DNA of 64,000 nucleotides from Prochlorococcus sp. AG-436-C14 (GCA_003209755.1 QCPD01000010.1:1-64000); one strand, 5' to 3'. Shown: positions 28,361-40,132, counted from the first letter of the stretch. Notes: a model not told the origin generated them from the sequence alone. Made by a program: numbers and translations.

Positions 28361-30460
28361 GTGAGAAAGTCTTTGTCAAAATTACCCAATCCAAAAAAAA
28401 TTTGGAGGATATGGTTAGGGAGTCAATCTCCCAGGCGTTCAATACTTCGCTGGTCAGCTACTGACAAGTTAGGTCTTCTAATGGTCTGCCTATTAGTAGC
28501 AATATTTTCAAGTTATGAGTTACTTGCTGTCCCCGATCTCAAACCAGGAGATATTGCTCAATTCAATGAAATAGCCCCTAGAGGAGCAGTGGTAATAGAC
28601 ACTAAAGCTTTAAAAGAGAAGAAACAAGGCTTAAAAGACAATTTTGTGCAAGTAATAGATATGAATCAATCAAATAATTTAGAAAAGAGTGTTTTTCAGA
28701 AAATCAAGAAACTTCGTACTTTAAAAGATAGTAATTTTGAGGTGGGTATAGATGAAATCAATCCGACAACTTCACAGAAAATTTGGCTGGATAATGCTTC
28801 AGATAGTGAATGGGAGGAATGGAAAGAAGAGATAAAAAATGCTTCAAAAAAAATGCTTTCTCAAGGAATTATTAATACACTTGCACTTGATCAACTTAAT
28901 GATGCTTCTTCACTTCAATTAATTAATCTAGGCAAAAAAGATTCTCCTAAAAGATCGTTAGGTGCAAAAATATTATCAAATAGTTTTTATCAAAAAAGTA
29001 ATTTAAAAGTTGATACATTAAAAACCAAGATATTACTTGATAATTTAATTAATAAAGATGGTATAAGCACAATAGAAGTTAAAAAAGGTAGTATCATATC
29101 AAAGAAAGGTGAGCCAATAACATCACAACAATTTGATATTCTTGAACATTTTAATAAAGTAAGTCGAAGTCCCAGACCCTTGAAATGGTTAATTACTTTC
29201 TCAGAATCAATGGGAAGTTGTGGATTACTTCTTCTGATTATGAGAAGAGAAAAGCCTAGACTTAAGGCTAAACAAGGATTACTATCTTTAACTTTATTAT
29301 TAGTAGTTCAATTAACAAAATATTGGCTTGGACCGCAAGCAAGTCCTATGCAATTAATATTACCTCCTACTCTACTTCTTTCCCAAGGAATAGGTACAAC
29401 AACATCATTAGCTTGGATGGCGGCTGCTAGCTTAACGTGGCCAACATCTCTAAATGAATTAAGTGAAGTCAGACTAATAATTGCTTGTTTAGCTGGTGCA
29501 TTTGTTGCATTTTTAGGTAGAAGGATGAGAAGCCGAGCACAAGTTCTTCAAATAGCTGTATTTATACCTTTAGGTGCATTATTAGGGCAATGGTTTATTT
29601 TTAATCAAGTAATAAAATCTAAAAATTTAGAATTTAGCAACTTATCTTTTGACACTAATTATCTTTTTAATGAGACTCTTATTATAAGTGCAATACTAAT
29701 GGTAACAATATTAATTATTCCAATATTAGAAAATACATTTGGCTTACTTACGAGAGCAAGATTAATGGAACTTGCTGATCAAGAACGTCCATTACTTCGC
29801 CGTTTATCTAGAGAAGCACCAGGCACATTTGAACATACTTTAACAATTTTGAGTCTCGCAGAAGAAGGAGCAAGAGTCATTGGAGCTGATGTTGACTTGA
29901 TAAGGACTGGAGCTCTATACCATGATGTTGGAAAATTGCATGCTCCTAATTGGTTTATTGAAAATCAGAAAGATGGAATAAACCCACATGAAGAAATAAA
30001 AAACCCATATAAAAGTGCAGATATTCTTCAAGCCCATGTAGATGAAGGCTTGAAGCTTGCGAGAAGATATCGACTCCCATCGCCTATTGCTGATTTCATT
30101 CCAGAACACCAAGGTACTTTAAAAATGGGATATTTTCTTCATAAAGCAAGAGAAAGTGATCCTTCTGCCTCCGAAAAACGTTTCAGATATAAGGGGCCTA
30201 TTCCTCATTCAAAAGAAACTGGGATCCTTATGCTTGCAGATGGGTGCGAAGCAGCATTAAGAGCTCTAGAAGCTTCTTCTTCAGACAACGACGCTTGCAA
30301 AACAGTTAGAAAAATAATTCAATCTCGTCAGATTGATGGCCAATTAAAGGAAAGTAGTCTTACAAGAGCAGAAATAGAAATAATACTTAGGGCTTTTGTA
30401 TCTGTCTGGAGGAGAATGCGTCATAGACGACTCAAATATCCTGGTTTTAATTCAAGGTAA
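28361..30460 (+). CDS. PgpH-type 7TM-HD domain membrane phosphohydrolase
   Basis: 699 residues from GTG 28361. A first transmembrane segment near residue 38-55 is followed by a large extracytoplasmic domain (to about residue 290). Then come about seven transmembrane segments and a cytoplasmic HD domain with LYHDVGKLHAPNWFIENQ, HVDEGLKLARRYRLP and FIPEHQG. In Firmicutes PgpH this domain hydrolyses cyclic di-AMP; that activity is inferred for this protein. The metal ligands (HD, two later His and Asp) look intact. The C-terminal RRMRHRRLKYPG is basic. Confidence 0.88.
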   Translation: MRKSLSKLPNPKKIWRIWLGSQSPRRSILRWSATDKLGLLMVCLLVAIFSSYELLAVPDLKPGDIAQFNEIAPRGAVVIDTKALKEKKQGLKDNFVQVIDMNQSNNLEKSVFQKIKKLRTLKDSNFEVGIDEINPTTSQKIWLDNASDSEWEEWKEEIKNASKKMLSQGIINTLALDQLNDASSLQLINLGKKDSPKRSLGAKILSNSFYQKSNLKVDTLKTKILLDNLINKDGISTIEVKKGSIISKKGEPITSQQFDILEHFNKVSRSPRPLKWLITFSESMGSCGLLLLIMRREKPRLKAKQGLLSLTLLLVVQLTKYWLGPQASPMQLILPPTLLLSQGIGTTTSLAWMAAASLTWPTSLNELSEVRLIIACLAGAFVAFLGRRMRSRAQVLQIAVFIPLGALLGQWFIFNQVIKSKNLEFSNLSFDTNYLFNETLIISAILMVTILIIPILENTFGLLTRARLMELADQERPLLRRLSREAPGTFEHTLTILSLAEEGARVIGADVDLIRTGALYHDVGKLHAPNWFIENQKDGINPHEEIKNPYKSADILQAHVDEGLKLARRYRLPSPIADFIPEHQGTLKMGYFLHKARESDPSASEKRFRYKGPIPHSKETGILMLADGCEAALRALEASSSDNDACKTVRKIIQSRQIDGQLKESSLTRAEIEIILRAFVSVWRRMRHRRLKYPGFNSR

Positions 30461-30493
30461 AAAACTACAGATTTATTAAAAATAAAATATGAA

Positions 30494-30883
30494 TTAAAGC
30501 CTTATTCGTCTATGACCTCTTCTACACCAATAGAGTAAAGCTAACAAATTAAGCAAAGCAATTATTAAAGATAATCCACTTATACCAAAAAAATCATTTA
30601 CTCTAATCAACCTTATTATTCCATAAGGCAAAGTACCTGAAAGAGTCATAGATAAAGCAACTATTGATAAAATCACACCCCATCCTCTTTGAGCAAATAG
30701 ACCTGCCGAAGCAACAATTCCAGTTACAGCAGCTGGCCAAGCAAGGCTAATAGCGATGGTAATATTGACAGTCTGAAGAGGAGGCCCTGATCCAACGACA
30801 AAAGCAATAAAAGGAATTGCAAGTGTATTTGAAACTAAACCAAACCAAGTAAGCGTCCAGTAACCGCGAATTCCTGAACCCAT
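30494..30883 (-). CDS. Hypothetical four-segment membrane protein
   Basis: 129 residues with hydrophobic stretches near residues 10-30, 36-62, 68-90 and 100-120 and a basic tail (CRRGHRRIRL). Gly/Ala-rich, and less AT-biased in codon choice than its small neighbours, which supports real coding. No domain recognised. It converges on the PgpH-type gene with 33 bases between stops. Confidence 0.7.
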   Translation of the reverse strand: MGSGIRGYWTLTWFGLVSNTLAIPFIAFVVGSGPPLQTVNITIAISLAWPAAVTGIVASAGLFAQRGWGVILSIVALSMTLSGTLPYGIIRLIRVNDFFGISGLSLIIALLNLLALLYWCRRGHRRIRL

Positions 30884-30938
30884 TTTTAAAAAAATATTCC
30901 CTTAAATAAAATCATAAAAATGATGTTAATAATATATT

Positions 30939-31178
30939 TTACGCGAGAGAGGTTTGCAAACAATTAGATGGATAACAAACAGTTCTCCAAGTTCCATTAC
31001 CTGCAAGCACTTGCACCCCAATACCTTTATCTTTAATTTTGCAACTCAAGCCTTGACCATTGCACCATATTTTAGCTGCTTTAATAGCTGCATCAATACT
31101 TTCATATGGAGCGTCTAAAACATGATGAGGAGACCCATCTAATCCTGTAAGTCTATAAAGATTTCTTTTTAAAGCCAT
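30939..31178 (-). CDS. Hypothetical small soluble protein
   Basis: 79 residues, alpha/beta pattern: NLYRLTGLDGSPHHVLDAPY, IDAAIKAAKIWC and GIGVQVLAGNGTWRTVCYPS. No signal or membrane segment. It looks like a conserved cyanobacterial small protein, but no name can be given. It lies 55 bases upstream of the membrane protein gene on the same strand. Confidence 0.65.
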   Translation of the reverse strand: MALKRNLYRLTGLDGSPHHVLDAPYESIDAAIKAAKIWCNGQGLSCKIKDKGIGVQVLAGNGTWRTVCYPSNCLQTSLA

Positions 31179-31303
31179 TTATGTGCGCATATCGAATCGT
31201 CACAACACATATTAATCTTTGATTAAAGATTAGTGGGCTTTATCTAAAAAAAATTTACGGAAACCTTTTAAATGATGGTTAATAAAAGCTAATCGCATAG
31301 TTC

Positions 31304-32923
31304 CTAAACCCCTTTTTTATCTATCTGAGCCAAATCATGTTGTGGATGAATGGATTTCCTTCCATGAGCAGCCACTAATCTATTAAGAGCATTTATGTAT
31401 GCTTGCGCAGCTGCAACAACAACATCAGTATCAGCAGAATGGCCAGAAAAAAGGTTTCCATCTCTTCTTATTCGAATCGTAACTTCTCCTAAAGCATCTA
31501 TTCCTTCTGTAACTGACTTTACGGAGAATTCAATCAAATCATTGGGTTCTTCAATTAGAGAATCCAAAGCTTGTACAACTGCATCAACAGGTCCTGTCCC
31601 AAGAGAAACGGCAGTCTTTTCCTCTCCCTCTTCTCCAACAACAGTTACCGTTGCAGTAGGCATTAAAGATGTTCCACAACTTACTTGAACCAATCTCAAT
31701 TGGAACAAAGCTTCTGGTAGTTGAACTTGTTCACTAACAATGGCCTCTAGATCACGATCTGTTATCTCTCTTTTCCTATCGGCTAAGTCTTTAAATCTAG
31801 CGAAAGCATCATTGAGATCTTCTCTATTTAAATCATAGCCAAGATCCTCTAATCTAGCTCGAACTGCGCTCCTACCACTCAATTTACCTAAAGAAATCTT
31901 GTTATCAGATAAGCCAACTGTTTTTGCATCGATAATTTCATATGTAAGCCTATTTTTCAAAACCCCATCTTGATGTATTCCAGATTCATGAGCAAAAGCG
32001 TTTGCTCCAACAATTGCCTTATTAGGTTGAACGACCATACCAGTTAAATTGGAAACCAATCGAGAGGACTTAGTTATTTCCTCTGTTCTAACCGCTGTTA
32101 AAGGTGTAGGAGATTCAGGAGGCCTACCAAAAAACGGGTTGAAATACGTTCTTCTTACGTGAAGAGCCATAATTAATTCTTCTAAAGCAGCATTACCTGC
32201 TCTCTCTCCTATTCCGTTGATAGTGCATTCAAGCTGTCTTGCTCCATTCTTAACTGCTTCAAGGAAGTTTGCGACAGCAAGTCCTAAATCATTGTGACCA
32301 TGCACTGATAGAACTGCTTCATTGATATTTGGAACATTTTTATTGATATTTAATATTAAATCTCCAAATTCAGAGGGGGTTGTGTAACCAACTGTATCTG
32401 GAATATTTATAGTATTAGCGCCTGAAGATATGGCTAATTCGATTACTTCATACAGAAAATCTAAATCACTTCTTGCAGCATCTTCACAAGAAAATTCAAC
32501 ATCATCAACAAAACTTTTAGCATATCCAACCATATCTGGAACGATATCAAGAACTTCTTTTCTAGATTTCCTTAATTTATGTTCAAGATGAATGTCACTG
32601 GTTGCTATGAAAGTATGAATCCTTTTTCTTGGGGCAGGAGAAATTGCCTCAGCACAAGCTTTTATATCAAGTTTTGAGGCTCTTGATAGTCCACAAATAA
32701 TAGGTCCTTCTTCTCTTCCTACATGCTCAGCAATTTTCTGAACTGCAGCGAAATCCCCAGAGCTAGCAAAAGGAAATCCTGCCTCAATAACATCAACTCC
32801 TAATCTTGCTAGTTGTTGAGCAATAGCTAACTTTTCTTCTAAATTAAGGCTCGCACCAGGGGATTGCTCTCCATCCCTTAAAGTCGTATCGAAAATTAAA
32901 ACTCGGCCCGGGTCTTTGGCCAT
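31304..32923 (-). CDS. leuA: 2-isopropylmalate synthase
   Basis: 539 residues, long form. Condenses acetyl-CoA with 2-oxoisovalerate, the first step of leucine synthesis. Active-site segments are [17 protein letters not shown] and [36 protein letters not shown] precedes the C-terminal regulatory LeuA-dimer domain that binds leucine for feedback control. The domain is complete to [15 protein letters not shown]. Start [12 protein letters not shown] at 32923. No attenuator peptide was found upstream. Confidence 0.97.
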   Translation of the reverse strand: MAKDPGRVLIFDTTLRDGEQSPGASLNLEEKLAIAQQLARLGVDVIEAGFPFASSGDFAAVQKIAEHVGREEGPIICGLSRASKLDIKACAEAISPAPRKRIHTFIATSDIHLEHKLRKSRKEVLDIVPDMVGYAKSFVDDVEFSCEDAARSDLDFLYEVIELAISSGANTINIPDTVGYTTPSEFGDLILNINKNVPNINEAVLSVHGHNDLGLAVANFLEAVKNGARQLECTINGIGERAGNAALEELIMALHVRRTYFNPFFGRPPESPTPLTAVRTEEITKSSRLVSNLTGMVVQPNKAIVGANAFAHESGIHQDGVLKNRLTYEIIDAKTVGLSDNKISLGKLSGRSAVRARLEDLGYDLNREDLNDAFARFKDLADRKREITDRDLEAIVSEQVQLPEALFQLRLVQVSCGTSLMPTATVTVVGEEGEEKTAVSLGTGPVDAVVQALDSLIEEPNDLIEFSVKSVTEGIDALGEVTIRIRRDGNLFSGHSADTDVVVAAAQAYINALNRLVAAHGRKSIHPQHDLAQIDKKGV

Positions 32924-33235
32924 AGCATGAAAAATATAAAGTTATTAGACCTTTTAAGATCTATATGAATTGATTTAATTGTAGTATATTTATCTCAATT
33001 TTCTACAAATACTATTGATTTTATAATTATTTAGTTGATCTTTTATATTTCTTATTTATAGAATAATAAATTATGTAAATTTAATATCAAAATGAAATTT
33101 AACTGATAAATAAAAAAATAATTATTTTGAAGTATCTAATTTTACTATTTTTGATTATAACTTAAACTTTAACTTTTCTTGTGCTGCTGAAGAGTATAAG
33201 TATCCAAGGATCAAATCCAAAAACTGAGAGTTTCA
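32924..33235. other. 312-base divergent spacer between leuA and the GH57 gene
   Basis: Extremely AT-rich region between two divergently transcribed genes, so both promoters should lie here. No open frame of note, no strong hairpin and no recognisable riboswitch was seen. Confidence 0.4.
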
Positions 33236-34801
33236 ATGACTAAAGGCAATCTCGCCATAGTCCTGCATGCCCATCTACCTTACGTGCGATCCGAAGAACC
33301 TGGCTCCTTAGAGGAAGACTGGTTCTTTCAAGCTCTAGTGGAATGTTATTTGCCACTTTTAGAAACACTTGAAAATGCAGCCAGAGCAAAAGATCAAGCG
33401 CCTAAAGTCACAATGGGACTATCCCCTACTTTGCTTTCACTTTTGGAAGATCAAGTTTTAAAAAATCGATTTGAAAAATGGGTAACTATTAGACTAGAAG
33501 TTCTCAACACCTTAGAGAAAGGCTGCCTAAAAGCAGTTCTCCACTTAAAAAACCACTTAAAACACCAGCTAGAAAGTTGGAAGAATTGCAAAGGTGATCT
33601 AATAACAAGATTTAAGCAATTACAAACATCAGGTGTAATTGATATTCTCACTTGTGCAGCCACTCATGGATATCTTCCACTTTTAAGAGAAAATCCTGAA
33701 GTTGTCAGGGCTCAATTAAGAACTGCGGTAACAGAACATAAGCGTCTTTTCATGAGTTCTCCTTTGGGTATTTGGTTACCTGAATGTGCCTATTACGAAG
33801 GCTTGGATGAATTAATGGCTGAATCAGGATTAAGATATGCAGTTCTTGATGGTCATGGTTTGTTGAATGCAGAACCAAGGCCAAGATATGGTCTATATGC
33901 TCCTATCTGCACAAGAAGAGGAGTAGCTTTTTTTGGTAGAGATAGTGAATCAACTCTTCCAGTCTGGTCAGCAAGGGATGGATATCCAGGCAATCCAAGC
34001 TACAGAGAATTCCATAGGGATCTAGGCTGGGATTTATCGTTAGAGAGTCTCAAAAAGATAGGAATTAATGAAAAAAGACCTTTAGGAATTAAATTATTTA
34101 AAATTTCATCTAAAGATATATCTTTAGAAAATAAACAAGAATATGACCCACAAGAGGCAAAAGAAAGTGTTGAAAAAGACGCAGAAAATTATTTAAAGGA
34201 CAGAAAAAAACAACTTATAAAACTTAAAAAATCAATGCAAATAGAGCCATTATTGATAGCTCCTTTTGATGCAGAACTTTTCGGTCATTGGTGGTTTGAA
34301 GGTCCACAATTTCTATCGAATTTATTTATAAAATCAAAAGAAGAAGATATTAAATTAATTACTTTAAAAGAGGCTCTTCAAGTAACACCCAAAATTCAAT
34401 TATGCAATCCTTCTCCATCAAGCTGGGGGCAAGGTGGTTTTCACAATTATTGGTTAAACAAGTCAAATGCATGGATTGTTAATGAATGGAGTAAAGCAGG
34501 AAGAGAAATGGTAAGTGTTTGTTCAGAGGGGTTAATAAAAGAGTCAAATATCAAAATCCTTAAGCAAGCGGGAAGAGAACTTTTACTATGTCAATCTTCA
34601 GATTGGAGTTTCATCCTAAAGGCAGGAACCACTACCGAGCTTGCAAGAGAAAGAATAAATTTACATCTAAAAAGATTTTGGATGTTAATAAATACGATAA
34701 AAGATAATAAAACTATAACTAATACCAATCTAGAAGAAATAGAAAAAGAGGATTGTATATTTCCTTTAATTTCTCCTATAGATTGGGAAAAGAAAACCTA
34801 A
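33236..34801 (+). CDS. Glycoside hydrolase family 57 protein (probable 1,4-alpha-glucan branching enzyme)
   Basis: 521 residues. N-terminal GH57 start NLAIVLHAHLPYVR; probable nucleophile Glu in GIWLPECAYYEGLDELM; probable acid Asp in IAPFDAELFGHWWFEGPQFL. A C-terminal helical region follows (ELLLCQSSDWSFILKAGTT), as in DUF1957-containing branching enzymes such as Thermus TT1467. It would form alpha-1,6 branches in glycogen alongside any GH13 GlgB. A Lys/Glu-rich insert around residues 290-335 is expanded here. The stop overlaps the convergent lycopene cyclase stop by 4 bases. Confidence 0.88.
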   Translation: MTKGNLAIVLHAHLPYVRSEEPGSLEEDWFFQALVECYLPLLETLENAARAKDQAPKVTMGLSPTLLSLLEDQVLKNRFEKWVTIRLEVLNTLEKGCLKAVLHLKNHLKHQLESWKNCKGDLITRFKQLQTSGVIDILTCAATHGYLPLLRENPEVVRAQLRTAVTEHKRLFMSSPLGIWLPECAYYEGLDELMAESGLRYAVLDGHGLLNAEPRPRYGLYAPICTRRGVAFFGRDSESTLPVWSARDGYPGNPSYREFHRDLGWDLSLESLKKIGINEKRPLGIKLFKISSKDISLENKQEYDPQEAKESVEKDAENYLKDRKKQLIKLKKSMQIEPLLIAPFDAELFGHWWFEGPQFLSNLFIKSKEEDIKLITLKEALQVTPKIQLCNPSPSSWGQGGFHNYWLNKSNAWIVNEWSKAGREMVSVCSEGLIKESNIKILKQAGRELLLCQSSDWSFILKAGTTTELARERINLHLKRFWMLINTIKDNKTITNTNLEEIEKEDCIFPLISPIDWEKKT

Positions 34802-36042
34802 AATTTTTCTTGTTTTTTTAATAGAAAACCAATCATTCCTAATCTGACTTTAGATGGTGCGATATAAAATAATCTGAGCATAACAAAAAATAGTCTTGGC
34901 AAAGGAAGAGTATTAGTTAAATATCCATACCAATCTTTTTTGGGTAATTTAAAAAAAGTATCAAAAAAGGATCTTAATAGGGATTCATCAAAGCTCATTA
35001 GTCGTTGAAGCCCAAACTGATAAAGACGATGTCTTTGAACCAATTCAGATGTCCATAGGGTTTTCCATCCTCTTCTGGCTATCTGAGATGTAGGCATAAG
35101 AGGATCTTTCTTGATTGCTTTTGCTATCTCCCTTGCCAATGAGGGCGCTCGCCTTAAAAGCGATCCCACAAGATATCCCGAAGCGGGATGAACCATGCTG
35201 GCAGAGCCTCCAAAGGCTAAAAGAGGTTGATCTCTGTATGGCAATGGCAAGTTCATTGGAAAAAGACAATGTTCTTCATGGATAATTTCCTCAATTTGAA
35301 TACCTTTATTGGATAGTCGTAAATTTAATCTTGCTTTTAATGATTCAAAGGAAACTGGAGGTGCACACGCTAAGGATGTTTCCTCTACAAAATAACTTCC
35401 GTCTCCCAGGTCCATAGCATAAAGAAAAGAAGGTGGCTCTTCCAATTCGTTGGAATTTAAATGGTCTGGTCTAAAATCCATCAATACAAAACGATTCTTC
35501 TCCACAGGGGCAGAACTAAATTTACCAACCACCCCATAGGCCGCCTGCTTAGCTATTTGATCATGCTTAGGTCTCTTAATAAAAGGGGTTTTGTGACCAC
35601 TTGCATCAATAACAAGCCTTGCAGAATATTTTTTTCCTGAATTGCAAATAACAACGGTCTCCCACTCACTAAAATCAATATTTTTGACAGTTTCTACTTG
35701 CCAAGAAAGTCCTTCACATCTCTCAAGAAGAGCCTCCTGAAAATTAATTGAATTAAAAAGGCCGTAATCAAGAGAATGTTTTGTACAACTATTACCCTTT
35801 TTACTTAATCCATCTCCAAAAAAACTTACAGTATCCTTCCATCTATATTTCAATAATTCTTGCATGTTTAAAAACTCAAGTTCAGATGCCCAGATCCCAT
35901 AAGTATTTGGCCAAGGCTCTAAAGGAGACTTAGAAGCTATTGCCTGAACATCAAGACCTTGTTGAACTAACTCAGCAGTGATGCATAGAGCAGCTGGTCC
36001 TGCTCCCATAACTAATACATCAGCGGAATTATTCAATTTCAA
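34798..36042 (-). CDS. crtL: Lycopene cyclase (CrtL type, probably beta)
   Basis: 414 residues. FAD-binding Rossmann start [21 protein letters not shown], then the plant-type cyclase marks [20 protein letters not shown], and the C-terminal [23 protein letters not shown]. It closes the ionone rings of lycopene; this organism group makes both beta- and epsilon-ring carotenoids (zeaxanthin and alpha-carotene) with two CrtL paralogues. The position next to gyrA is where I recall the beta-type gene in Prochlorococcus, but ring specificity is not proven here. The start overlaps the gyrA stop by 4 bases. Confidence 0.88.
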   Translation of the reverse strand: MKLNNSADVLVMGAGPAALCITAELVQQGLDVQAIASKSPLEPWPNTYGIWASELEFLNMQELLKYRWKDTVSFFGDGLSKKGNSCTKHSLDYGLFNSINFQEALLERCEGLSWQVETVKNIDFSEWETVVICNSGKKYSARLVIDASGHKTPFIKRPKHDQIAKQAAYGVVGKFSSAPVEKNRFVLMDFRPDHLNSNELEEPPSFLYAMDLGDGSYFVEETSLACAPPVSFESLKARLNLRLSNKGIQIEEIIHEEHCLFPMNLPLPYRDQPLLAFGGSASMVHPASGYLVGSLLRRAPSLAREIAKAIKKDPLMPTSQIARRGWKTLWTSELVQRHRLYQFGLQRLMSFDESLLRSFFDTFFKLPKKDWYGYLTNTLPLPRLFFVMLRLFYIAPSKVRLGMIGFLLKKQEKF

Positions 36043-38675
36043 TTTTTTGACGTTGGATCAGTGTTTATTGATTCATTAGGTGTGGGTGATTCTTTTTCTT
36101 CATCATCATTAATTTGTTCTGGAGGAACTAAAACAACTTCCGACAACTTATCACCATTATCAAGCTTCTGAATTCTTACACCAGTTGCCGCTCTAGATTG
36201 TTGAGAGATTTTATCCGCACTAGTTCTAACGATTACGCCTCTTTCACTAACCAATAATAATTCTTCTCCTTTACCTAGAACTCTTAAACCTACAAGTTCA
36301 TCTCCATCTTTTCTGAATTTTATTGCTCTTAACCCCATTCCTGCTCTTTTTTGCAGGCGAAACTGTGTCACGGGAACTCTTTTCCCTAGTCCACTTCCAG
36401 AGGCAACAAGTACCCAAGGGCCCTCTGATTCTGTCGATTCATCCTGTAATTCTTCTTCCTCACTTTTATCAACATGGTCAGCCAACTCAGTAGATAAAAC
36501 ATCCATACTTACAAGAGAATCTCCAGACTTAAGGTTCATTGACTTAACCCCTCTTGCTGATCTGCCTAAAGGTCGTAATTCAGAATCATTTAATCTAAAA
36601 TGAATTGTCATTCCATTTTTGGAACCAATCAAAACACTATCTCCAGACTCAGCTAAACGAACCCAAGTCAAAGCATCTCCATCCTCTAACCCTATTGCAA
36701 TTAATCCATTTGCTCTAATCTTGCTGAAAGCTGAAAGAGGTGTTCTTTTTATATATCCCCCTCTGGTAAGCATTAATAAATAATTTTCATCATTAAAAGA
36801 ACTCACAGAAAGCAATGAAGTAATGGCTTCTTCCCTTGGGATTGGAAGCAATTGAACAATAGGAGTACCTTTTGCAGTCCTACTACATTGAGGAACTCTG
36901 TAAGCAGGTAGAGCATATGCAACACCTCTATCACTAAAAAGGAGGAGACTGTCATGGTCATTGCAACTAATAAATTTTTTGACCTCTTCCTCTCCTTGGC
37001 TTCGCGTTCCTGCTTTACCTCTAGTTCCTCGACTTGTTGCTTCAAATTCATTAACAGGCATTCTCTTTAAATATCCTGTCTCGGTCAACAAAACGACTGA
37101 TCTTTCATTAGCAATCAAATCAATATCCTCAAGGCCTCCACCAAGATCAAGAATTTTTGTTCTTCTTGGGGTATTATATTTTTCTTTTATTTCATTTAAT
37201 TCTATTTTTGTTATTTCAAATACCCTTTCTTTTTTATTTAAAATATCTTTTAAATCTATTATTTTTCTAACTAAATCCTCATGTTCAAGTCTTATCTTAT
37301 CTGCTTCTAAAGCTGTAAGCCTTCTTAACTGCATCTGCAAAATAGCATCAGACTGAATATCTGTTAAACCATGCAGTTCTTGTAATTTGCTTTTAGCAGT
37401 TGCCGAATCAGATGCTGATCTGATAAGACTAATTATTTCATCCAGCTGATCTAAAGCTAATAATAATCCTAATAATATGTGGTCTCTACTCTCTGCCTTC
37501 TTTAATAGATATTTAGTTCTTTTTTCAATAGTTTCTACTCTAAAATCTAAAAATACTTGCAACATTTTTCTAAGTGACAATATAACCGGCTCACCATTAA
37601 CTAATGCAAGCATATTTGCACTAAAATTAGTCTGTAAAGGAGTAAGTTTAAATAAATTATTTAAAACGACTTGAGGATATGAATCTCTTCTTAATTCAAC
37701 AACAATTCTCATTCCATCTCTATCACTTTCATCTCTAATATCTGCAATGCCTTCAAGTTTTTTATCGTTAACCATATCAGCGATTCTCTCTATTAATCCT
37801 GCTTTGTTTGTTTGATAAGGAAGTTCAGTAATTATTACTGCATCTCTATCTGGTCTTCCTGGATTTTCAATAGTTTCTATTTCAGCTACTCCTCGCATTG
37901 TGATTGAACCTCTACCCGAAAGATATGTTTCCTTAATTCCACTTCTGCCAAGTATCTGCCCGCCAGTAGGAAAATCTGGTCCTTTAATTATATTCATCAA
38001 CTCTATTTCTTCTAACTCAGGATTAGAAATTAAAGCCATCAATCCATCAATCAATTCAACCAAATTATGTGGAGGTATGTTGGTTGCCATACCTACAGCT
38101 ATTCCAGACGAACCATTTAGTAACAATTGTGGAATTCTTGCAGGCAATACTGTTGGTTCTTGTACAGATCCATCAAAGTTATCGGCGAAATCAACTGTTT
38201 CAGATTCAATATCTTCGAGCAAGCTATCAGTGGTTAAAGATTGCAACCTGGATTCCGTATATCTCATTGCAGCAGGAGGATCATTATCAACAGATCCAAA
38301 ATTCCCATGCCCATCAATTAGAGGCATCTGCATAGAAAAATCTTGTGCCATTCTGACCAAAGCGTCATAAACGGCAGTATCACCATGGGGATGGAATTTA
38401 CCTAAAACTTCTCCAACCACACGTGCGCATTTTCTGTAAGGCCTATCACTAGTAAGTCCAAGTTCATACATCGCATAGAGAATCCTTCTATGAACTGGCT
38501 TAAGTCCATCTCTCGAATCAGGTAAAGCTCTCCCAACAATCACACTCATCGCGTATTCCAAGTAGGAACGCGACATTTCGTTTCTTAAATCAGTCTGAAT
38601 GATCCGATCGTCGGATTCCCCGGGACCAGTACTATTGGGTCCCAATGGATCAGCCATATATAAGGGTTTTACCAA
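36039..38675 (-). CDS. gyrA: DNA gyrase subunit A
   Basis: 878 residues. Breakage-reunion domain with catalytic Tyr near residue 139 ([12 protein letters not shown]), preceded by the quinolone-region [17 protein letters not shown] with Thr at the usual Ser position (about residue 100). The C-terminal beta-pinwheel domain has repeated blades and the GyrA box-like [16 protein letters not shown]. The tail is acidic. It supercoils DNA with GyrB. The start may be Met 1 or Met 7. It shares a 4-base overlap with crtL downstream, so the two are probably co-transcribed. Confidence 0.97.
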   Translation of the reverse strand: MVKPLYMADPLGPNSTGPGESDDRIIQTDLRNEMSRSYLEYAMSVIVGRALPDSRDGLKPVHRRILYAMYELGLTSDRPYRKCARVVGEVLGKFHPHGDTAVYDALVRMAQDFSMQMPLIDGHGNFGSVDNDPPAAMRYTESRLQSLTTDSLLEDIESETVDFADNFDGSVQEPTVLPARIPQLLLNGSSGIAVGMATNIPPHNLVELIDGLMALISNPELEEIELMNIIKGPDFPTGGQILGRSGIKETYLSGRGSITMRGVAEIETIENPGRPDRDAVIITELPYQTNKAGLIERIADMVNDKKLEGIADIRDESDRDGMRIVVELRRDSYPQVVLNNLFKLTPLQTNFSANMLALVNGEPVILSLRKMLQVFLDFRVETIEKRTKYLLKKAESRDHILLGLLLALDQLDEIISLIRSASDSATAKSKLQELHGLTDIQSDAILQMQLRRLTALEADKIRLEHEDLVRKIIDLKDILNKKERVFEITKIELNEIKEKYNTPRRTKILDLGGGLEDIDLIANERSVVLLTETGYLKRMPVNEFEATSRGTRGKAGTRSQGEEEVKKFISCNDHDSLLLFSDRGVAYALPAYRVPQCSRTAKGTPIVQLLPIPREEAITSLLSVSSFNDENYLLMLTRGGYIKRTPLSAFSKIRANGLIAIGLEDGDALTWVRLAESGDSVLIGSKNGMTIHFRLNDSELRPLGRSARGVKSMNLKSGDSLVSMDVLSTELADHVDKSEEEELQDESTESEGPWVLVASGSGLGKRVPVTQFRLQKRAGMGLRAIKFRKDGDELVGLRVLGKGEELLLVSERGVIVRTSADKISQQSRAATGVRIQKLDNGDKLSEVVLVPPEQINDDEEKESPTPNESINTDPTSKN

Positions 38676-38922
38676 TTATAAGAACATCTGAGCATTAATA
38701 AACCTTTTAAAGTGAATAACCATATATCTGAAAGTAAATCACGTTTAACAAAATCATCAATTACAAAAACATGCTCTAAATATCCCTCAAAGCATTCTTA
38801 AATCATCTAATTAATAAGGTGAAATTAGATGAAATAAGCAAAATCTTGATTATCTATTCCCAACATTTGCTCAATTTGGCACTTCAGTTGGTAGTTTGAC
38901 GAGAACTTAATAAAATTTAGGT

Positions 38923-40086
38923 GTGAATATTCAACTAGGACGCACCAAAACTGTTCGAAGAGCCTACGGGATTGATGAAATTGCATTAGTTCCAGGAGGA
39001 AGAACAGTTGACCCTGAAATCACAAAAACCAACTGGCAAATCGGTGGAATTGAAAGAGATATACCCATAATCGCAAGTGCGATGGATGGTGTTGTAGATG
39101 TAAAAATGGCAGTGGCTCTTTCAAAATTAGGGGCTCTTGGTGTTTTAAATCTAGAAGGAGTACAAACTAGATATGAAGATCCAGAAGAAGTCCTAACCAA
39201 AATCCAATCCATTGGGAAAGAGGGATTTGTTCCTCTAATGCAAGAAATCTATAAGAAACCCATAAAAGAAGAATTAATTTTAAAAAGAATTCAAGAAATC
39301 AAAAAAAGTGGGGGTATTGCTGCTGTAAGCGGGACACCATTAGCTGCAATCAAGTATAGAGATTTGGTCAAAGGCTCAGGTGCAGACTTATTTTTTCTTC
39401 AGGCAACAGTAGTTTCGACAGAACATTTGGGTAAAGAGGGGAGTCAAAATCTTGACCTTTATGATCTTTGCGAAAACATTGGCATACCCGTTGCTGTAGG
39501 TAATTGCGTTACTTATGAAGTTTCTTTAAAACTAATGAGAGCAGGGGCTGCAGCAGTAATGGTTGGTATCGGGCCTGGCGCTGCATGCACATCAAGAGGA
39601 GTATTGGGGGTTGGGATCCCTCAAGCAACTGCTATTTCTGATTGCGCTGCTGCAAGGGATGATTTTCAAAAAGAAAGTGGGAAGTATGTTCCAATTATTG
39701 CTGATGGTGGAATTATCACTGGTGGCGATATTTGCAAATGCATAGCTTGTGGTGCTGACTCAGTTATGATTGGTTCTCCAATTGCAAGATCTCAGGAGGC
39801 TCCTGGCAAAGGTTTTCATTGGGGTATGGCAACTCCAAGTCCTGTTCTTCCAAGAGGTACTAGGATTAAGGTTGGAACGACGGGTAGTTTAAAAAGTATT
39901 CTATGTGGGCCAGCAATTCTAGATGATGGAACCCACAATTTTTTAGGAGCAATAAAAACCTCAATGGGGACACTAGGGGCTACAAATATCAAGGAAATGC
40001 AAAAAGTTGATGTGGTTATTGCCCCTTCTTTGTTAACAGAAGGAAAGGTTTACCAAAAAGCACAACAGCTTGGAATGGGAAAATAA
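38923..40086 (+). CDS. guaB3: GuaB3-type IMP dehydrogenase-family protein
   Basis: 387 residues from GTG 38923. The IMPDH/GMP reductase barrel is complete: ASAMDGVVDVKMAVAL, the catalytic Cys loop GIGPGAACTSRGVLGVG, IIADGGIITGGDICKCIACG and GSPIARSQEAPGKGF. The two CBS domains of ordinary IMPDH are absent; this is the shorter GuaB3 group found in actinobacteria and cyanobacteria. Recent work on GuaB3, as I recall it, assigns GMP reductase activity, so 'IMP dehydrogenase' may be a misleading name. It precedes Yfr1 and trxA, the usual Prochlorococcus arrangement. Confidence 0.9.
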   Translation: MNIQLGRTKTVRRAYGIDEIALVPGGRTVDPEITKTNWQIGGIERDIPIIASAMDGVVDVKMAVALSKLGALGVLNLEGVQTRYEDPEEVLTKIQSIGKEGFVPLMQEIYKKPIKEELILKRIQEIKKSGGIAAVSGTPLAAIKYRDLVKGSGADLFFLQATVVSTEHLGKEGSQNLDLYDLCENIGIPVAVGNCVTYEVSLKLMRAGAAAVMVGIGPGAACTSRGVLGVGIPQATAISDCAAARDDFQKESGKYVPIIADGGIITGGDICKCIACGADSVMIGSPIARSQEAPGKGFHWGMATPSPVLPRGTRIKVGTTGSLKSILCGPAILDDGTHNFLGAIKTSMGTLGATNIKEMQKVDVVIAPSLLTEGKVYQKAQQLGMGK

Positions 40087-40121
40087 AGCTATCGAAAAAT
40101 TTCAGAATTGAATACAGTGGC

Positions 40122-40127
40122 TAGAAT
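40122..40127 (+). promoter_or_regulatory. Probable -10 element of Yfr1
   Basis: TAGAAT ends 6 bases before the expected 5' end of Yfr1 near 40133-40134, the correct distance for a sigma-70 type -10 box. Confidence 0.55.
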
Positions 40128-40132
40128 TGAGC

